43,083 nt of DNA, taken from assembly GCA_018969045.1 (NCBI GenBank), contig JAGWZB010000004.1, forward strand, positions 1 to 43,083, given 5' to 3'. This document shows positions 18,273-31,400 of this stretch, one piece after another. The stretch is from Planctomycetota bacterium. Lineage in GTDB: Bacteria > Planctomycetota > Planctomycetia > Pirellulales > Pirellulaceae. Below the pieces are notes generated by a model. That model ran no database searches. It was not told the DNA's origin and saw nothing but the letters and a program-made list of their open reading frames with translations. The first letter of the stretch is position 1. Each line of letters opens with the position of its first letter. A program made the translations under genes and the position numbers.

Positions 18273-19763
18273 ATGGCTCGTGAAACGGTATCGAAATTCA
18301 TTTCGTTACGTCGCAATCATCCAGCTTGGACGTTGCTGGCATCCCCCAAAGGCCCATTGATCCTAGCGAGCCTAAAGAGCTTGATAGAGTCCAGTCCAAG
18401 CGGTGTGGTATTCGAGGAAGCCGTTGAACGGCTCGCAAGCGTCTTTGCCGACTATGCCAACGACTCCGAGTTTGATCTTGGAGACGATCACCCTTTGACA
18501 GCCCGACGAGAGATTCGCCAATGGATCAAACGCGGATTGATCGTCGAACGCGATGGCAAAATCTTGGCAACCGACGCGTTCCAAAGAGCCTTGCTGTTTC
18601 TATCTTCGCTCGAAGATCAGACGATGACTTCGACAGCCTCCAGGCTCGCGACGGTGCAGCGGGCAATCGAGTTGCTTGAAACCCAGTTGAGCCGCAGTCA
18701 AACCGACCGCGAGCGAGCCATTCAAGCTCGCATCGATATGCTCACCGAAGAACTCAAAGCGGTCCAAGCAGGCGATTTCGATGTTCTCGATGGCAAGAAA
18801 GCCGAAGAGGGAATCCGCGAAGTCTATCAATTGGCAATGAGCTTGCAGGCTGATTTCCGACGCGTCGAAGACTCTTATCGCGAGGCGGATCGCCAATTGC
18901 GCCAGCGGATCATCTCGGAGAATCAGAATCGAGGTCAGATCGTCGACGAACTCCTCAATGGGCACGAACAACTCGTCCAGACCATCGAGGGCCAAGTCTT
19001 CGAGAGCTTTTACGCGCAGTTGGTAAAATCCTCAGAACTTCAGGAGATGAAATCCCGTATCCGCTCGATCCTAGAAAACATCAACACCGACAAGGCTTTG
19101 ACGCGAAAGCAACGCGCAGAACTCAAGCAACTCGTTTCACGTTTGGTCTACGAGTCCGAGCGAGTGATCCAAGCCCGTTCGCACAGCGAGCGCGATGTTC
19201 GAGGCTTTCTCAAGTCCGGCTTGGCCAATGAACAATTACGAGTCGGTGCGCTGCTGCAGGAAATCTTCCAAGCCGCACTGGAGCTGGATTGGCAATCCAA
19301 TAATATTCGCAGGACCGATAGCCCTTTTCCTCCGCTTGCGATCTCCGCTGGAAATCTACCTCTGATCGAACGACTCCTTCCAAAACAGATCGAGAGCCAA
19401 CAAGTATCCGAATTGGAATTGGATGAATTTCAAGCCGACCCAGCCGAAATGGGCGATGAGTTCTGGAGGGCTTATCGCGCCATGGATCGCGAAGAACTGT
19501 TTCGAAAAACGATTGAAACGTTGGGAACATCCGGTAAGAAATTCACGATTGGTCAGTTGGCCAAGCAGATAGAGCCAACTCATGACCTAGAGACTCTGGC
19601 ATTTTGGTTGGCCATGGCCAGGCAAGCGGGACTGGAACTAGGCCAAGGAGTTCAAAGCATCGATCTGAGCGACCCGGACGACGGAGACACACGCTTCGAG
19701 GTGCCTTGGGTGGAACTCTCCGGCCCGGATGTTCAAGATTTGAAAGCAGAAAGCTTGGAATGA
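18273..19763 (+). CDS. jetA: Wadjet protein JetA (DUF3375)
   Basis: 496 aa; winged-helix-like N-terminus 'HPAWTLLASPKGPLILASLKSLIE', 'LTARREIRQWIKRGLIVERDGKILATDAFQRALLFLSSLED', coiled coils; position in the jetABCD operon. Confidence 0.9.
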   Translation: MARETVSKFISLRRNHPAWTLLASPKGPLILASLKSLIESSPSGVVFEEAVERLASVFADYANDSEFDLGDDHPLTARREIRQWIKRGLIVERDGKILATDAFQRALLFLSSLEDQTMTSTASRLATVQRAIELLETQLSRSQTDRERAIQARIDMLTEELKAVQAGDFDVLDGKKAEEGIREVYQLAMSLQADFRRVEDSYREADRQLRQRIISENQNRGQIVDELLNGHEQLVQTIEGQVFESFYAQLVKSSELQEMKSRIRSILENINTDKALTRKQRAELKQLVSRLVYESERVIQARSHSERDVRGFLKSGLANEQLRVGALLQEIFQAALELDWQSNNIRRTDSPFPPLAISAGNLPLIERLLPKQIESQQVSELELDEFQADPAEMGDEFWRAYRAMDREELFRKTIETLGTSGKKFTIGQLAKQIEPTHDLETLAFWLAMARQAGLELGQGVQSIDLSDPDDGDTRFEVPWVELSGPDVQDLKAESLE

Positions 19764-20485
19764 GCAATATATTTGATCGATTTGCAAATGAGCCACCCGA
19801 TCAGGCCGAAGAATGCGATTCGCTAAGCCAAAACGCATCGGAACACACCCCAGCTCAAGGGCCTGACTCGAAGCCCAAAGCCGGATCTCCCATGGAGCTG
19901 AAAACAGCCGTTCAGGAATTGCTAAAACAAGGATTCATCGAAGAGTCTCAGCGTCGCGATCTGTTTCGAAGTGTCAGCCTTCAGCGCGACGCGATCGAGC
20001 AAGCCCTTGAACCTCTAGACCTCTGTTTGCGGGTCGATACACACCGAGGAGTTGCTTTTCTGACCGTATCCAAGCTGGATATTCCAGACCCCAGCGATCA
20101 AGAGGGATGGAATCATCCCCTGGTTCGCAAGCAACGATTGACGCTCGAACAATCCCTCCTGGTTGCAATCCTTAGGCAGTCCTTCGCCATGCACGAGCAG
20201 GAGTATGGTGTTGGACAATCGGCAGCAAAACTATCGATCGACGAACTGCTACCGATCTTCATGACCTACTTTGGAGATTCAGGCAGCGATTCAAAGAATG
20301 AGAATCGACTATTGCAACTACTCGACCAGCTCAAAACACATGGGATCGTCTCCGAGGTGGATTCCAAGCAGGAAATTCTCATTCGTCCACTGATCGCGCA
20401 TCTTGCCAACCCGGAGTCTCTTTCGGCATTGCTAGCTGCACTGAACGAAAAAAAGGGGACTGAATTGTCCGAAGGAGACCAGTGA
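19760..20485 (+). CDS. jetB: Wadjet protein JetB (DUF4194)
   Basis: ATG at 19760 overlaps the jetA stop (ATGA); 'LTLEQSLLVAILRQSFAMHEQE...LSIDELLPIFMTYFG' pattern of DUF4194. Confidence 0.88.
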   Translation: MSNIFDRFANEPPDQAEECDSLSQNASEHTPAQGPDSKPKAGSPMELKTAVQELLKQGFIEESQRRDLFRSVSLQRDAIEQALEPLDLCLRVDTHRGVAFLTVSKLDIPDPSDQEGWNHPLVRKQRLTLEQSLLVAILRQSFAMHEQEYGVGQSAAKLSIDELLPIFMTYFGDSGSDSKNENRLLQLLDQLKTHGIVSEVDSKQEILIRPLIAHLANPESLSALLAALNEKKGTELSEGDQ

Positions 20486-23400
20486 TGGCAAAGAGAAGCA
20501 AGATTCAGGACTCGAAGCCTCAGCAAGACCAGGCGCTTACGCAAGAGCAATCGGAGCCTGAAGAAATCGATGCAATGCTGGTTCCCAGCACCGACACGTC
20601 GTTTGTTCTGAGCCGGCTGGAGGTCTATAACTGGGGACCATTCCGAGGGATGCACCGGGCGGACTTTGACCTGCGAGGGACAGCCATAATCGGTCCAACT
20701 GGCAGTGGCAAAACGACGTTGGTCGATGCGCTGATGACTCTGCTTGTTTCTCAGCCACGCTACAACCTAGCTTCGACCGGTGGCCATGAAAGCGATCGCA
20801 CTTTGATCGAGTATGTGCGTGGGGTCTTGGGTGGGGATGGGGCTGATGGCCGTCAGGAAGTAGCTAGACCGGGCAAGACCATCAGTGGCGTTTGTGCGAC
20901 GTATGTGGGAGGCAAGCAACAGGTCAAGTTGGCCGGTATCTTTTGGACCGAAGGTCCCGGCAATTCGGCGGATGACTTAAAACGCCGTTGGGTCTTTTCG
21001 ATGGCACCCGAGCAGAACTTTGACGGATGGCTTCGGATACTTCATAACGACGGGATTCGCGATTTGCTGAAGATGGGTCGCGAGACGGCGAATTTGAGAT
21101 TCTTCGAAAGCAAGCGCTCGTACTTGGAGCGCATACGAAAGTTCTTTGATGTCAGCGAGAACGCTTTTACGCTTTTGAATCGGGCCGCGGGACTCAAGCA
21201 GCTCAACAGCATCGATGAGATTTTTCGCGAATTGGTGCTCGATGATCGCTCGGCGTTTGATCGAGCATTGGAGGTTGCTGCGGAGTTCGACAACCTTTCG
21301 GACATTCATGCCGAATTGCAACTTGCCCAGCGGCAGCAGGATTCCTTGATCCCCGTGCAGGAAGAGTACGAGCGACTGCTCAAATCGCAGCGCAAGACTC
21401 AAAAGCTTCAAGTACTTAAGCGGATTTTGCCGATTTGGTTTGCTCGAATCGCTCATCAAAAGTGGGGAGAGGAATCCAGTAAACTGCAAGCGATGATCGA
21501 GCAAAGCCAAAAGGCTTTGGCCGAACTTGAGCACCAAGCTGCATCGGCTAGATCCATGGTCGATACACTCCGAGAGCGCTATCTGGAGCTAGGTGGCAAC
21601 ATCATCGGCGAGCTGGAAAATACGATCGCAGCCCAGCGCAAGCTGGTCGAGGAACGGACCAAGCAGGCTCGCGTGTACCAACAGATGGTCGCCCGCTTTG
21701 AGCTGAGCGAACAACTCGATGAAAACACCCTGAAAGCCAACCAAAACCAACTTCAGAAACAGCAGCAAGCCGTGCAAGCCCAACGCGACACTTACCAGTC
21801 GACCACGCTTGGCTCGATGGCCAAGTTGCAAGGTTTTCAGCAGCAGCTCGACGAACTTACCGAAGCGATTCGCAGGGTCAAACAAAGGCCTGGGTCCAAT
21901 ATCCCACCTCACTTCCAAGACTTCCGCAGCGAGCTTGCCCAGCAGCTTTCCATGCGGGATTCCGATCTCCCATTCCTTGCAGAGTTGATCGAAGTCAAGC
22001 CGTCGGAATCCGATTGGCGCGGGGCTATCGAAAGAGCGATCGGTTCGGAACGTTTAAGGGTATTGGTCCCTGAAGTTCGGATCAAAGAGGCTTTGAAATG
22101 GGTCAATAGCCGGGACAACCGATTGCATGTACGGTTGCAGTCGGCCCAGGCAATTCCGCAGCGATCCAACCTGTTCGAGGATGGCTATGTGAAGAAGCTT
22201 AACATCAAGCAACATCCGCTTAAGGATGCTGCATTGCAATTGCTGGCTTCGAGAGATTTGCACTGCGTGCGATCGGCTGAGGCGTTGAAGGACACCGAAC
22301 ACGGACTGACCCTCGAAGGCATGATATCAGGTAAGCATGGGAAGTTCGAGAAGCAAGATCAACGTCGACTCGATCAAGACTGGATGACCGGGTTTGACAA
22401 CAAAGACCAGCTCGATGCGATTGCCAAACAATGCGTCGAATCTACAGCTATGGTGGCCAACTGCAAAACAGAGGTTCAGAAGTCTCAGCAGCTACTCAAT
22501 CAATCCCAAGACACCCTGCGGGTCATCGAAGCATTGCTGGGCTTGGAGTTTGCGACGATCGATTTGCCTAAAGCCCAGGCCGACTTAGACCGTTCGATTC
22601 GGCGACTCGATGGACTCCTAGATCCGACCTCCGATGCGAGCTTGGCCAAATCCAACTACGAGACAGAGAACCGCAAGCTTGAGTCGATTCGCCAATCCAT
22701 CACCGATCAAAAATCAGACATCGCAGTCTATAGCGACAAACGCAACTCGGCAGATCAATCCTGTGAGGATGCTCGCAAGCGGGCTGAAAATGGACTTGCG
22801 CAAGACGAAGAAGCCTTGGCAAACAAGCATCTAAAGATCGATGACGGAACTCCTGCTCAGCGAATATTCGACTACGAGAGACGTTATTCCAAGGAGATCG
22901 AATCGCAGCTTGAAGAGCAATTCATACGTGATGCGGATATTGAGCAACAACTCGTACGCAAGATGGAGATCGCAAAAAGGGTCGACACCGGTGCTCTGAT
23001 CGAAGTCTCCTCGAGGATCGACGAAGTCCCGGTTTATCTTGAAAGACTACGCGTACTGACCGAAGAAGCATTGCCCGAGAAACGAACTCGTTTTTTAGAG
23101 TACTTGAACCGATCTAGCGACCAAGGGGTTACGCAATTGCTTGCCAGTATCGACGAGGAGGTCGATGCGATCGAGGAACGCATCGCCGAGTTGAATCACA
23201 CGCTGGTCAAAGTGGACTTTCGTTCGGGACGATATTTGCAGTTATTACCTCAGCGCATGAAGGACGAGCGATTGCGATCGCTCAATATCGCCATGCAAAA
23301 GGTCAGGCATGCGGCTTTGAAAGATGATGGCGGCGAGGGTCACTTCAAGGCGTTGCAGGAGATGGTAGCGATTTTAAAAGAGGCGGGAGAAAACCGACGA

Positions 23401-23841
23401 TTGCAGGGTTCCAAAGCTCTGCTTGATCCTCGTTTTCGTTTGCAGTTCTTTGTGGTCGAAGTCGATCGCAAGACCGCTGATCGATCCCCTCCGAGGACCG
23501 GCTCCCAAAGTGGTTCCGGTGGCGAGAAGGAGTTGATGGCTAGCCACATCCTGACTGCATCGCTAAGCTATGCGCTGTGCCCTCCGGCAGCGACCCGGCC
23601 GCTCTATGGAACGGTGGTCTTGGACGAAGCCTTTTCAAAGAGTTCTCCATCGGCAGCAAGCCGGATCATCGAAGCGCTGCGTATCTTCAGTTTGCATCCC
23701 ATTTTTGTGACTCCCAACAAGGAGATCGGATTGCTGAAGAAACACACCCGCAAAGTGATTTGCGTTCAAAGGCCAGGCAAAGAAGCAAGCTTGGCCTCCA
23801 TTTCCTGGGAGAAGCTCGAGGAAATTGCCAAGGGTCAGTAA
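20485..23841 (+). CDS. jetC: Wadjet SMC-like ATPase JetC
   Basis: Walker A 'GPTGSGKTTLVDALMTLL', signature 'SGSGGEKELMASHILTASLSYAL', Walker B 'GTVVLDEAFSKSS', long central coiled coils; ATG overlaps the jetB stop (TGATG). Confidence 0.94.
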   Translation: MAKRSKIQDSKPQQDQALTQEQSEPEEIDAMLVPSTDTSFVLSRLEVYNWGPFRGMHRADFDLRGTAIIGPTGSGKTTLVDALMTLLVSQPRYNLASTGGHESDRTLIEYVRGVLGGDGADGRQEVARPGKTISGVCATYVGGKQQVKLAGIFWTEGPGNSADDLKRRWVFSMAPEQNFDGWLRILHNDGIRDLLKMGRETANLRFFESKRSYLERIRKFFDVSENAFTLLNRAAGLKQLNSIDEIFRELVLDDRSAFDRALEVAAEFDNLSDIHAELQLAQRQQDSLIPVQEEYERLLKSQRKTQKLQVLKRILPIWFARIAHQKWGEESSKLQAMIEQSQKALAELEHQAASARSMVDTLRERYLELGGNIIGELENTIAAQRKLVEERTKQARVYQQMVARFELSEQLDENTLKANQNQLQKQQQAVQAQRDTYQSTTLGSMAKLQGFQQQLDELTEAIRRVKQRPGSNIPPHFQDFRSELAQQLSMRDSDLPFLAELIEVKPSESDWRGAIERAIGSERLRVLVPEVRIKEALKWVNSRDNRLHVRLQSAQAIPQRSNLFEDGYVKKLNIKQHPLKDAALQLLASRDLHCVRSAEALKDTEHGLTLEGMISGKHGKFEKQDQRRLDQDWMTGFDNKDQLDAIAKQCVESTAMVANCKTEVQKSQQLLNQSQDTLRVIEALLGLEFATIDLPKAQADLDRSIRRLDGLLDPTSDASLAKSNYETENRKLESIRQSITDQKSDIAVYSDKRNSADQSCEDARKRAENGLAQDEEALANKHLKIDDGTPAQRIFDYERRYSKEIESQLEEQFIRDADIEQQLVRKMEIAKRVDTGALIEVSSRIDEVPVYLERLRVLTEEALPEKRTRFLEYLNRSSDQGVTQLLASIDEEVDAIEERIAELNHTLVKVDFRSGRYLQLLPQRMKDERLRSLNIAMQKVRHAALKDDGGEGHFKALQEMVAILKEAGENRRLQGSKALLDPRFRLQFFVVEVDRKTADRSPPRTGSQSGSGGEKELMASHILTASLSYALCPPAATRPLYGTVVLDEAFSKSSPSAASRIIEALRIFSLHPIFVTPNKEIGLLKKHTRKVICVQRPGKEASLASISWEKLEEIAKGQ

Positions 23842-23873
23842 AGAGCCAAACGCCAAGAGTGGGAAAATCATTC

Positions 23874-25019
23874 ATGAAATCCCCTGCAGAATTGAGGATC
23901 AAGCTAAAACGGCAGTGGGAAAACAATGCCTGTCGCGAAGCCAGACTCATGGCCATCGCAGGTGCTTGGCCTGTATCGCTCTGGATCGGAAAACCGACAT
24001 CGAGCAAGATCAAGAATCAACTCGATGAACTCAAGAGGCATGTGGAAGCTTGGCGTAAAGTGACCATCGGAGATGTCTTATGGGATCAGGTCTCTTCCCG
24101 ACACACAAGCCAGCCTATCGACGTCCCCCTGGTATGGCGATTGAACAAGCCTACTGAGTGGATCGATGCGATCGCAGACAAGCAGGTACGGGCCGAGTTT
24201 GAGGCACTATCGAAATTGGTACAACACTCCCCTGAGGTCTTTCGCAGTTTGCTTGTACGCAAACGATCTTTGTGGAGTAGCAAACCGATGGACGAAGTCA
24301 TCTTGGCTGCAAAGGTCGCGATGAGTTTGGAGCCCGGATGCGCACGGGGCCAGCCACTGCGAACGTTATCGATCGGGGGGATCGATACGAAATTCTTCGA
24401 GCGCCATGAGCGATTGATCTTGGAGTTTCTCGATGCAAGGTTCGAACGGCAACCCAGTGAGCTTGGGCTAGAGACATTTTTGGGTGCACCGCTTGACGCT
24501 GAGCACTGGCTGCTTGTGGTCGATTTGGACCAAGGACTATTGCCTTACGAGAAGATGCGGGTCAAATCGACTGATTTGATCAAACGATCACTGCCTGGGA
24601 AGAGGTTGTTGGTTGTGGAAAACGAATCGTCACAGCATCAGCTATGCCAATTACCCCAGACGCTCGCAGTGCTGGGTTGCGGTTTTGATTTAACTTGGAT
24701 GCAGGCACCGTGGCTAAAGGACAAGCAGGTTGGATACTGGGGGGATATCGATACGTGGGGATTGCAGTTTTTGGCAAAAGCCAGGCTAGCGGTACCACAG
24801 CTCGACCCGCTCATGATGGATGCAGAAACCCTCGATCAGCATCAAAGCTCCGCAGTCTGCGAACCGATTCGAGCCGATTCGATCGTTCCTGAGGGGCTCA
24901 ATCTGGCAGAATCCAAACTGTTTCAACGATTGTTCATCGAACAACGAGGTCGGTTGGAGCAAGAGTTTTTACCCCGGGAACTGGTCCATCAGAAACTTAA
25001 GCGTTGGTGTGGCCTGTGA
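23874..25019 (+). CDS. jetD: Wadjet TOPRIM-type nuclease subunit JetD (DUF3322/DUF2220)
   Basis: ATG at 23874 in frame with the ORF; 'VENESSQHQLCQLP' and 'YWGDIDTWGLQFLAKAR' match the TOPRIM core; follows jetC by 32 bp. Confidence 0.9.
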   Translation: MKSPAELRIKLKRQWENNACREARLMAIAGAWPVSLWIGKPTSSKIKNQLDELKRHVEAWRKVTIGDVLWDQVSSRHTSQPIDVPLVWRLNKPTEWIDAIADKQVRAEFEALSKLVQHSPEVFRSLLVRKRSLWSSKPMDEVILAAKVAMSLEPGCARGQPLRTLSIGGIDTKFFERHERLILEFLDARFERQPSELGLETFLGAPLDAEHWLLVVDLDQGLLPYEKMRVKSTDLIKRSLPGKRLLVVENESSQHQLCQLPQTLAVLGCGFDLTWMQAPWLKDKQVGYWGDIDTWGLQFLAKARLAVPQLDPLMMDAETLDQHQSSAVCEPIRADSIVPEGLNLAESKLFQRLFIEQRGRLEQEFLPRELVHQKLKRWCGL

Positions 25020-25195
25020 TGAAACACGCTGCGACAAATCCTTACAAAACAGTCCGTCCCACGTAGCCCAGAGAGTCCAGTCGACACCCCGAAGTGCGGT
25101 GATTCAAACAAGCGACATCTTCCAAAGATTCTCGAATCAACTACAATCTCGGGCGGTTAAACGCCATAAATTCTGGGCAAATTCTGAGGTCATTG

Positions 25196-26140
25196 ATGGT
25201 TCGTTGTCTCGTTACCGGTGGATGCGGTTTCATCGGCTCTCATATTGTCCGGGGATTACTCGAGGCAGGCCACAGCGTCCGGGTGTTGGACAACCTGTGC
25301 ACCGGGCACCTTCATAACCTTGACGAAGTAAGAGACAAGGTCGAGTTCATCCAAGGTGACATCAACGATGCCCAAGCCGTACAAGCGGCCCTTGAGGGTG
25401 TTGAGCGTGTCTTTCATCAAGCGGCACTTGCGAGCGTTCCACTGTCGCTTGAAAGACCTCTTGAGACCAATCAAGCTTGTGTCACTGGGACTTTGAACAT
25501 GCTTCATTGGAGCGTGAAAGCCAAGGTCAAGCGATTTGTGTATGCGGCAAGCAGCAGCGCCTATGGCGACACTCCGACCTCTTCGAAACGAGAAACCGAC
25601 TTGCCTCAAACCCTCTCGCCTTATGCCGCCGCCAAACTTGCAGGTGAGTATTATTGCCAAAGTTACTTTCACAGCTTTGGGTTAGAAACCGTGGGTATTC
25701 GATACTTCAATGTGTTTGGACCTCGACAAGATCCCAATAGTCCATATTCGGCGGTCATTCCGCTGTTTGTCAGCCGGATATTGAGTGGTCAGCAGCCGCA
25801 GATCTATGGAGACGGGCTTCAATCTCGCGATTTTACTTATGTAGCCAACGTAGTCCGTGGAAATTTGCTTGCCAGCCAAGTGCCTGATGTGGGAGGTCGC
25901 ATCATCAACGTGGCCGACGGTCGCCAAACGACACTGCTTCAACTGCTTGAACTGCTTGCGAAGCTTTTGGGTAAAGAGATCAATCCTGTATTTTTACCTG
26001 CTCGCGTCGGAGATGTTCGAGAAAGTTTGGCCGATATCACCCTTGCTCGCAAGGTTCTGGGCTATGAGCCCGTCATAGGATTGGAAGAAGGCGTCCTCAG
26101 AACGATCGATTACTACCGTCAAATCGTCACGCAGCATTAG
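25196..26140 (+). CDS. NAD-dependent epimerase/dehydratase (UDP-hexose 4-epimerase-like, extended SDR)
   Basis: 'CLVTGGCGFIGSHIV', 'AASSSAYGDTP', 'YAAAKLAGE', 'RYFNVFGPRQDPNSPYSAVIP'. Confidence 0.92.
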   Translation: MVRCLVTGGCGFIGSHIVRGLLEAGHSVRVLDNLCTGHLHNLDEVRDKVEFIQGDINDAQAVQAALEGVERVFHQAALASVPLSLERPLETNQACVTGTLNMLHWSVKAKVKRFVYAASSSAYGDTPTSSKRETDLPQTLSPYAAAKLAGEYYCQSYFHSFGLETVGIRYFNVFGPRQDPNSPYSAVIPLFVSRILSGQQPQIYGDGLQSRDFTYVANVVRGNLLASQVPDVGGRIINVADGRQTTLLQLLELLAKLLGKEINPVFLPARVGDVRESLADITLARKVLGYEPVIGLEEGVLRTIDYYRQIVTQH

Positions 26141-26141
26141 C

Positions 26142-27008
26142 ATGGTGCCCAACGATCCAACAAGCAGTGATCCAACAGGTAGCGATCAAAGGACCGTCGA
26201 GGAGTTGGCCAAAGCGCTTGTTGAACATATTCGGACGCAATACTATCGCGTTGTCGTTGCATTCTCTGGAGGAGTCGATAGCGCGGTGGTGGCTGCAGCC
26301 GCCTTCCGTGGGCTTGGGACCGACGCTCTGGCATGGACGAGCCTTGGAGCCGCTGTCCCGGAGTCGGATCGTATCGCTGCACAGGAGGTAGCCAGATCGA
26401 TCGGAATCGAGCACATTATGCTTCCGACCAGTGAGATCGATAACCCCGACTACATTTCCAATGGCCCTGATCGTTGTTTTCACTGCAAATCGACCCTTTA
26501 TGCAACAATCGCTCAATGGGCTCAGCAGCATCGATTCGATACGATCCTTTCGGGGACCAACGCCGACGATCTAGGTGACTACCGACCGGGATTGAAAGCC
26601 GCAGAGCAATGGCAAGTCCAAGCCCCCCTGGCAGATCTTGGGTACACCAAGCAACAAGTTCGGGGGATTGCCAAACACTGGGGATTAACGGTGTCTGACA
26701 AACCGGCAAGCCCATGCCTTGCGAGTCGAATCGCCTATGGACAAGTCGTCACGATCGGGCGACTCAGCAGGATCGAAACCATGGAAAAATGGCTTAGCGA
26801 TCATGGATTTCAAGACGTTCGCGCCAGGCTTCACGCCGATGAACTTTTGAGGCTTGAATTGCACAGCAGCCAATTGGTTGAGGCACTCCTTGAGCCAATG
26901 CGATCAGAGATCCTAAGCAAGGCCGTCGAATTGGGCTTTCGGTATGCTACGATAGACATTCACGGCCGCTCGAGCGGATCGATGAACCGCGTGCTCAAGG
27001 ACGCTTAG
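26142..27008 (+). CDS. larE: LarE-family ATP-dependent sacrificial sulfur transferase
   Basis: PP-loop 'VVAFSGGVDSAVVA', 'DRCFHCKSTLY', 'SGTNADDLGDYRPGLKAA', 'KPASPCLASRIAYG'. Confidence 0.92.
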   Translation: MVPNDPTSSDPTGSDQRTVEELAKALVEHIRTQYYRVVVAFSGGVDSAVVAAAAFRGLGTDALAWTSLGAAVPESDRIAAQEVARSIGIEHIMLPTSEIDNPDYISNGPDRCFHCKSTLYATIAQWAQQHRFDTILSGTNADDLGDYRPGLKAAEQWQVQAPLADLGYTKQQVRGIAKHWGLTVSDKPASPCLASRIAYGQVVTIGRLSRIETMEKWLSDHGFQDVRARLHADELLRLELHSSQLVEALLEPMRSEILSKAVELGFRYATIDIHGRSSGSMNRVLKDA

Positions 27009-27057
27009 CTGCCTGTCCATCAACTTAGTCTATCAATCATCATACGAGGCAAACAAC

Positions 27058-30157
<3,100 letters not shown>

Positions 30158-30246
30158 GTTAGTTTGCCGATTTGGCTCGGTATGGGGTAAACTGTAGAGA
30201 CGTATCGCGATCCTTTTTTCCAAGCCCGAGAGCTTAGTTGGCCTAC

Positions 30247-31173
30247 ATGATCGAGTTAATCAATTTTGGTAAAGACTACGGCGAGTTTACCGCTGTTGGC
30301 ACGGTCAATATGAAGATCCAGGCTGGGGAACTCTTCGGATTCATCGGTCCCAACGGTGCAGGAAAAAGCACTTCGATCCGTTTTCTTGCAACACTTCTTA
30401 AGAGCACTCGCGGGGACGGAACGGTCAACGGTTTTAGCGTCAATAAGCAACCGATGGATGTTCGACGAAACATCGGTTACATGCCAGATGACTTTGGCGT
30501 TTATGATGGAATGAAGGTCTGGGAGTTTTTGGATTTCTTTGCCGTTGCCTACAAGATCGGTCGAACGCAACGAAAGAAAGTCATCGGGGACGTGCTCGAA
30601 CTCCTGGACTTGACCCATAAACGCGATGATTATGTCAACGGGCTTTCGCGTGGGATGAAGCAACGGCTTTGCTTGGCAAAAACCCTCGTGCACGATCCTC
30701 CAGTGCTAATCCTTGACGAACCGACTAGCGGACTTGACCCTCGAGCGAGGATCGAAGTCAAAGCCCTCCTGAAAGAGCTCAGAAAGATGGGTAAAACGAT
30801 CCTCATCTCAAGCCATATTCTGTCCGAGCTTGCCGACTGTTGCACGTCTATCGGAATCATTGAACGGGGGCAGTTGCTCATGCACGGTCCGATCGATTCG
30901 GTGTATCGTCAAATCCGACGAAACCGAATTGTCGAGATTCGTTTCATCGAGAACCAAGACGCCGGTGTATCGATCGTACGCAGCGATCCAAGCATGCGAG
31001 GGATCGAGGTCGACGGCAATCGAGTGACCGCAGAGTTCGAAACCGACGACGAAGGCCTAGCGAGCCTGATGAAACGACTCATCGACGGTGGGGTCAAGAT
31101 GCGTTCCTTTAGCGACAAAGACCCGACGCTCGAAGATGTCTTTATGTTAGTTACCAAAGGACTGGTTGCTTAA
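30247..31173 (+). CDS. ABC transporter ATP-binding protein (ABC-2 exporter type)
   Basis: Walker A '[10 protein letters not shown]', signature '[15 protein letters not shown]', Walker B '[13 protein letters not shown]'. Confidence 0.95.
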   Translation: MIELINFGKDYGEFTAVGTVNMKIQAGELFGFIGPNGAGKSTSIRFLATLLKSTRGDGTVNGFSVNKQPMDVRRNIGYMPDDFGVYDGMKVWEFLDFFAVAYKIGRTQRKKVIGDVLELLDLTHKRDDYVNGLSRGMKQRLCLAKTLVHDPPVLILDEPTSGLDPRARIEVKALLKELRKMGKTILISSHILSELADCCTSIGIIERGQLLMHGPIDSVYRQIRRNRIVEIRFIENQDAGVSIVRSDPSMRGIEVDGNRVTAEFETDDEGLASLMKRLIDGGVKMRSFSDKDPTLEDVFMLVTKGLVA

Positions 31174-31181
31174 ACTCTACC

Positions 31182-31400
31182 ATGAAAAGTCTCCTGGCCA
31201 GGATTCTCATCGGGATGGTCCGTTTTTACCAAAGAGCCATCAGTCCACTGCTATGGAGCCACTGCCGTTTTTCACCGACCTGCTCGCAGTACATGATCGA
31301 AGCGATCCAAAAGTACGGCCCGTTTCGAGGGGTGCTTAAGGGGCTTTGGCGGATCTGTCGTTGTCACCCTCTGACTCCCGGGGGTTACGATCCACCTTAG
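31182..31400 (+). CDS. yidD: Membrane protein insertion efficiency factor YidD
   Basis: '[59 protein letters not shown]'. Confidence 0.95.
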   Translation: MKSLLARILIGMVRFYQRAISPLLWSHCRFSPTCSQYMIEAIQKYGPFRGVLKGLWRICRCHPLTPGGYDPP

